From: a virus
DNA length: 61,892 nt
Strand: one strand, 5' to 3'
Virus record (IMG/VR): IMGVR_UViG_3300036945_000312
Span: 1 to 61,892 of that record
In this document: positions 58,002 to 61,892 of the stretch, one piece after another
Position numbering within the stretch: the stretch's first letter is position 1
Layout: each line of letters begins with the position of its first letter
Position numbers and translations under genes: made by a program
The notes under the pieces: generated by a model
What the model was told of the DNA's origin: nothing
Database searches by the model: none
What the model saw: the letters and a program-made list of their open reading frames with translations, nothing else

Positions 58002-59644
58002 TAGGGTTTTCTCCGAGTTTTACCGTCAGGTCCGATAAAGGTTGTTCCGCTTGCTAACGCATTGTACTCAGCATCATTAGCTATTTTTACAGGCCCGGTT
58101 GCAGCAGGGGCAGGTTCTTCCGTGCTACGTTTACCAGTAGTTCCGAACTCTTTTAGCTGGCGTTCAATTTCGTTAACACGCTGCTGCTTTTCCGCAAGAT
58201 CGGCTTTATCGGCTACCAAGCTAGGCTTGGCTAGGGCTTTCACTAGCGCATCCCGCTCCTTTATTAACGATACCATGTCTACCGGAGTTGGTGGAGCTTT
58301 TCCGGCCCCGCGCAACCCGGCTATCCCGGCTCGGGAAGCGGCATTTATCTTTGACGACTCAAGGCGTTGAGCCGCAGCAGTTTGAGCCGCTGCTTTAGCA
58401 GCTTCTCCAGACAAATATCGACCGGCTACGTTGCCCGAAGCGCCAACTGCCCGACCCATAGCTCCCAATTCAGCTTTCTTCGCTTCATTTTCCAGCTTTG
58501 CCAAGTTTTGCTGGTGCATAGTAGCGGCTTTAATATCGCCTTCAGCACGGGCTCTCTGCAGTCCTTGCATTTCAAACTGGGCTTTAGCCATAATCTCTTG
58601 GCGTTTAAGCGGCAGGTCCCGTAACGCAGCTTCTTCTGCCATACGTTCGGCAGATGAATGACCTAACGACTTACCCATACCGGCCATAAGACCGCCGATA
58701 CCTTGCCCACGGGAACCTTCGCCCGCAGCAATGAGAGACTGCCAAAGGTCCATACGGCGGCGACTCTGGATATCTTCTTTGGATTGCGTATCGCTCTCGC
58801 CCTGCTTGGCCTGCAAGTCAGTCAAGCGTTTAAGGTATTCTCCTTCAACATCCCGATTTACCATAGCGGCTTTTTCGGGGTCTGTTCTTGCAAGGTCGGC
58901 CAGTATCTCGGCCCGGGATTTAGGCGCGGGGCCTCGTTTTCCCATTTGCGCCATAAGCGCGGCTCTATCTGCGGAGTATGCCGCCATCGGATTTTCAGTA
59001 CCGGCACGGGCAAGCATTACAGGACTAGGAACTCCTCCCGTAGTATCGTCTTCTTCGTCATCATAGCCATCGTCTTCTTCATCTACACCCCCACCTCCGG
59101 CGTACCCGACAATACCGCCATCCCTATAACTAGCCATTCGAGAGTGAAGCGGGACTGAAGCCAAGCCACCTCGGGCCATCATTACAGGGGGTTCAGCTTG
59201 AGGCTGGGGCTGGGGTACCCCGCCCGGTACGGCACCGGGAGAACTCATAGCTTGTTGGGCTTGCTGCTGGCCCATCTGCTGCTGGCGCATATTGCCAAGG
59301 GAGGCAATACCCGCAGTCTGTTTGATCTGGTTTTCCAGATTGTCTTTGACCGTACCTTGTGGGGGTTGCCCTGTCTCTGCGTTTTTAGCAGCACGAGTGC
59401 GGCGCTCTATCTCACCTAAGGCAATATACGGGGGCACCATGCCGGGATTAGACCCGTTGGCGTACGCCATAACCGCTTGCTGCGGCATATCTTTTAGTTG
59501 TTCCTGAACTTTGAACAGGTTGATACCTGCTGCAGGGGCACTAAACCCTTGAGGCCCACCTTGCGGAGCCCCTTGAGGAGCCCCTTGAGGGGGACCGCCC
59601 ATTGGCTGACCCATAGGCATAGGTTGAGATTGCATTTGGTTCAT
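58001..59644 (-). CDS. Virion protein, Gln/Gly-rich start (547 aa)
   Basis: The gene overlaps its neighbours by ATGA and TAATG. The N-terminus is MNQMQSQPMPMGQPMGGPPQ with short GAPQ repeats. Residues about 170-200 include MARGGLA and a DGGIVGYAGGGG run, then an acidic stretch, followed by a long helical coiled-coil half. It probably is an internal or ejection protein with the polyvalent protein. The family is not recognised. Confidence 0.65.
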   Translation of the reverse strand: MNQMQSQPMPMGQPMGGPPQGAPQGAPQGGPQGFSAPAAGINLFKVQEQLKDMPQQAVMAYANGSNPGMVPPYIALGEIERRTRAAKNAETGQPPQGTVKDNLENQIKQTAGIASLGNMRQQQMGQQQAQQAMSSPGAVPGGVPQPQPQAEPPVMMARGGLASVPLHSRMASYRDGGIVGYAGGGGVDEEDDGYDDEEDDTTGGVPSPVMLARAGTENPMAAYSADRAALMAQMGKRGPAPKSRAEILADLARTDPEKAAMVNRDVEGEYLKRLTDLQAKQGESDTQSKEDIQSRRRMDLWQSLIAAGEGSRGQGIGGLMAGMGKSLGHSSAERMAEEAALRDLPLKRQEIMAKAQFEMQGLQRARAEGDIKAATMHQQNLAKLENEAKKAELGAMGRAVGASGNVAGRYLSGEAAKAAAQTAAAQRLESSKINAASRAGIAGLRGAGKAPPTPVDMVSLIKERDALVKALAKPSLVADKADLAEKQQRVNEIERQLKEFGTTGKRSTEEPAPAATGPVKIANDAEYNALASGTTFIGPDGKTRRKP

Positions 59645-60597
59645 GGTAACGTTACTCCCAATTTCTTAAGCGACTCTAGCAAGGCACCCATATTACCTAT
59701 AGTAGAGGTAGCTTGTCCGATCCCTGTTTGCTGGGGGGCCGTGTTTGTCGTTGTAGAGATTGGCAACCCCTGAAGCATAGACTGCAGGAACTGAACTTGC
59801 GATTTAGGGTAGTCACGTTGTGCAAGGAATTCGTTGTAGTCGGCAGTGATACCTTCTTGCTCAATACCTCGTTGCGCGGCACCTTGTTGCGATAGCAATC
59901 CCGCAAGACCCATACCTTGAGTTTGCTCAGTATTGAATTGATTGGTACCCTTATCAAAAGCAGTTGCGTAGCCTTGGCCTACCGTTTTGTTCATCTCTTG
60001 CATGAGATTACGCTGGGTTTCGGCATCCATAATACCCTGTCGGGCACCCCCAAAAGCGCCTGCGCCTGTCATTTTGGCAGCGTTACCCATTTGGGTAATT
60101 TGAGACTGGCGGCGTAGTTCCGCAAGCTGTGGGTCAAGCACAGACTGCAGATAGGGGTTCATGTATGACTGCGCCATACTTGAGGGTTGCCCGGTGCCCG
60201 TAGCCCCAGCAGTACCCGTAGCGGTTCCCAAGTTCTGCCCCGCGAGTCCCGGTTGCATAACGCCTCCAGTAGCATCTGTAGGAGGAGCCCCACCTACCGT
60301 ACCGCCTCCAGTACCTGCAGCCCCATACTGCGGGAAGAACGACCCGCCTTGTTGCGAAAAGGTACCTCCTAAGTTTTGGGGGAACGTCAGGTTGCCTAGT
60401 CCTTGGAACACTTTAGACTGTAGCCCGGACTCTCCGGCAGTCATAGGGCCTTGGTATGTCTGGTATGGCGTAGCAGCTATAGCTTGCGCCTGCCCCATCA
60501 TGTCAGTTACATAGGGCCCCGCCCAACTAGATAGTGAAGAAGAAGAGGTCCCCCCTGCGGCGGGGAGTGCGGAACCGGCTGTACCAGTAGTTGCCAT
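59641..60597 (-). CDS. Virion protein, internal type (318 aa)
   Basis: The opening GTSSSSLSSWAGPYVTDMMG and YQTYQGPMTAGESGLQ are followed by Gly/Thr-rich low complexity and helical AELRRQSQITQMGNAAKMTG, GAFGGARQGIMDAETQRN. It resembles unnamed podoviral internal proteins found just before the giant ejection protein. The overlap with its neighbours supports one operon. Confidence 0.65.
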   Translation of the reverse strand: MATTGTAGSALPAAGGTSSSSLSSWAGPYVTDMMGQAQAIAATPYQTYQGPMTAGESGLQSKVFQGLGNLTFPQNLGGTFSQQGGSFFPQYGAAGTGGGTVGGAPPTDATGGVMQPGLAGQNLGTATGTAGATGTGQPSSMAQSYMNPYLQSVLDPQLAELRRQSQITQMGNAAKMTGAGAFGGARQGIMDAETQRNLMQEMNKTVGQGYATAFDKGTNQFNTEQTQGMGLAGLLSQQGAAQRGIEQEGITADYNEFLAQRDYPKSQVQFLQSMLQGLPISTTTNTAPQQTGIGQATSTIGNMGALLESLKKLGVTLP

Positions 60598-60606
60598 AAT
60601 AGGTCC

Positions 60607-61452
60607 TTATGCGGGAAGATGTTTATCGGCGCGAGTATTAGCGGCAATATCGGTGGCTTTGCGTCTCGCAGTTTGAATGCGTTTCATCATGGCATCGAGC
60701 CGTTGGGCCCCTGCTTTGGTAGACCCGTTGCCTAGTTCTGACACAATTCGCGCTGGAATAACGTACTCGCCATCGGCCAAAGCAGCGGGTTGGTGCCCAT
60801 CAATAGAGGCAGAAATCGAGTCCGATACGCCATCTCCCGGACCATCCAGTAAACGCCCCTTGGCTAGCGAAGCAATACCGCCTTGGGCAAACCCATTTTC
60901 AGGGAACCCCCCTGCAGGAGGTGCCGCAGGTGTTGGTACGGGCGTGGGCGCTACTGCTGGCGGCATAATTCCCGGGTTGCTGGTTCCTCGGGTATACGTC
61001 ATAGGGCTGAAGTACGTAACACCACCTGACCCGGGCCTACGTGGGGCTACAGGAGGAACTACGGCACCTGCAGCATTTGTAACTGGGGGTGGAGCTACAT
61101 ACCCGGTAGTAGACGGAGGAATAGGCAACATTTCGCGGTTTGCTGTGAGGTATGGGATACCTCCTTTGTAGCCTGTATCGGGAGTAGAGCCCCCCATAAG
61201 AGCGGAAAGTCCTAAGCCCCCCGCAAGTACGCCCGCAGAAGTGGGGGTTAGCCCTAGGGCCTTTATGATTTCTCGCCATGCCGGGGTATTGCTATAGCTT
61301 GAGACGTCTTCCGGAGTTAGCCCAAGGTCTGCAGTGGCTTGATCGCTATCGGCCCTAGGGTTAAACACAAATGGAGTGGTCGTATCCCCACCACCCGTGT
61401 AAGCGTCATACCAATTAAACAAGTCTGAATAGTCGTCAGTAGTATCTGCCAT
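60607..61452 (-). CDS. Virion protein with GDGxSDS motif (281 aa)
   Basis: ATG 61452 has GGAAAG upstream and follows the TGA of the previous gene. Residues about 195-255, FAQGGIASLAKGRLLDGPGD, GVSDSISASIDGHQPAALAD and GEYVIPARIVSELGNGS, are a conserved signature that I know from aquatic podovirus virion proteins. The N-terminal half is Gly/Pro-rich. It ends with a basic helix. The role is unknown. Confidence 0.7.
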   Translation of the reverse strand: MADTTDDYSDLFNWYDAYTGGGDTTTPFVFNPRADSDQATADLGLTPEDVSSYSNTPAWREIIKALGLTPTSAGVLAGGLGLSALMGGSTPDTGYKGGIPYLTANREMLPIPPSTTGYVAPPPVTNAAGAVVPPVAPRRPGSGGVTYFSPMTYTRGTSNPGIMPPAVAPTPVPTPAAPPAGGFPENGFAQGGIASLAKGRLLDGPGDGVSDSISASIDGHQPAALADGEYVIPARIVSELGNGSTKAGAQRLDAMMKRIQTARRKATDIAANTRADKHLPA

Positions 61453-61453
61453 A

Positions 61454-61891
<438 letters not shown>

Positions 61892-61892
61892 T

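Overview
The window reads as one essentially complete tailed double-stranded DNA phage genome (Caudoviricetes), most likely a podovirus. It has a P22-type portal, two gp4/SU10-type head-to-tail adaptor proteins and a packaged-DNA-stabilisation-like tail protein, and no tape measure, tail tube or sheath was recognised. GroES-like, prolyl-hydroxylase-like and glycosyltransferase genes sit inside the head block, which suggests an aquatic bacterial host, probably a Gram-negative; the host cannot be named from the sequence. I saw no integrase, phage RNA polymerase, tRNA, rRNA, CRISPR array or insertion sequence.

Layout. A divergent control region (about 29227-29587) splits two blocks. Leftward (minus strand) from 29226 to 1 runs the virion block: small and large terminase, portal, 2OG oxygenases, glycosyltransferase, GroES-like protein, scaffold-like protein, major capsid protein, a series of small head, decoration and fibre proteins, adaptors, tail fibre, fibre-assembly protein, holin-like protein, lysozyme, tail proteins and a giant open frame that leaves the window at base 1. 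At the other end, minus-strand genes from 61891 to 51897 continue the virion block (internal or ejection-type proteins, including a 2034-residue polyvalent protein). Both window ends lie in proline-rich tracts coded on the same strand, so the contig is probably a circle (or circularly permuted genome) cut in a low-complexity stretch of one gene.

Rightward (plus strand), 29588-51905 is the early and replication block. First come early genes of unknown function and a MoxR AAA+ ATPase / VWA-metallopeptidase-like / DUF3150-like set. Then comes a tightly overlapping chain of small accessory genes (38.2-42.3 kb). Last is the replication set: DUF3310, VRR-NUC nuclease, family A DNA polymerase with proofreading domain, Cas4/RecB-like nuclease, HNH nuclease, SNF2 helicase, a possible ssDNA-binding protein, a small helix-turn-helix protein and a PrimPol-helicase.

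The most striking signal is a perfect 14-bp palindrome, AACTAATATTAGTT, present 11 times and only in the plus-strand block. It sits mainly at gene boundaries, where it often overlaps the stop codon of one gene and precedes the ribosome site of the next, and it is also embedded in coding sequence. It looks like a phage-wide operator or stoperator system. A second strong candidate is a promoter-driven, hairpin-dense untranslated segment (32404-32860) that may be a structured non-coding RNA.
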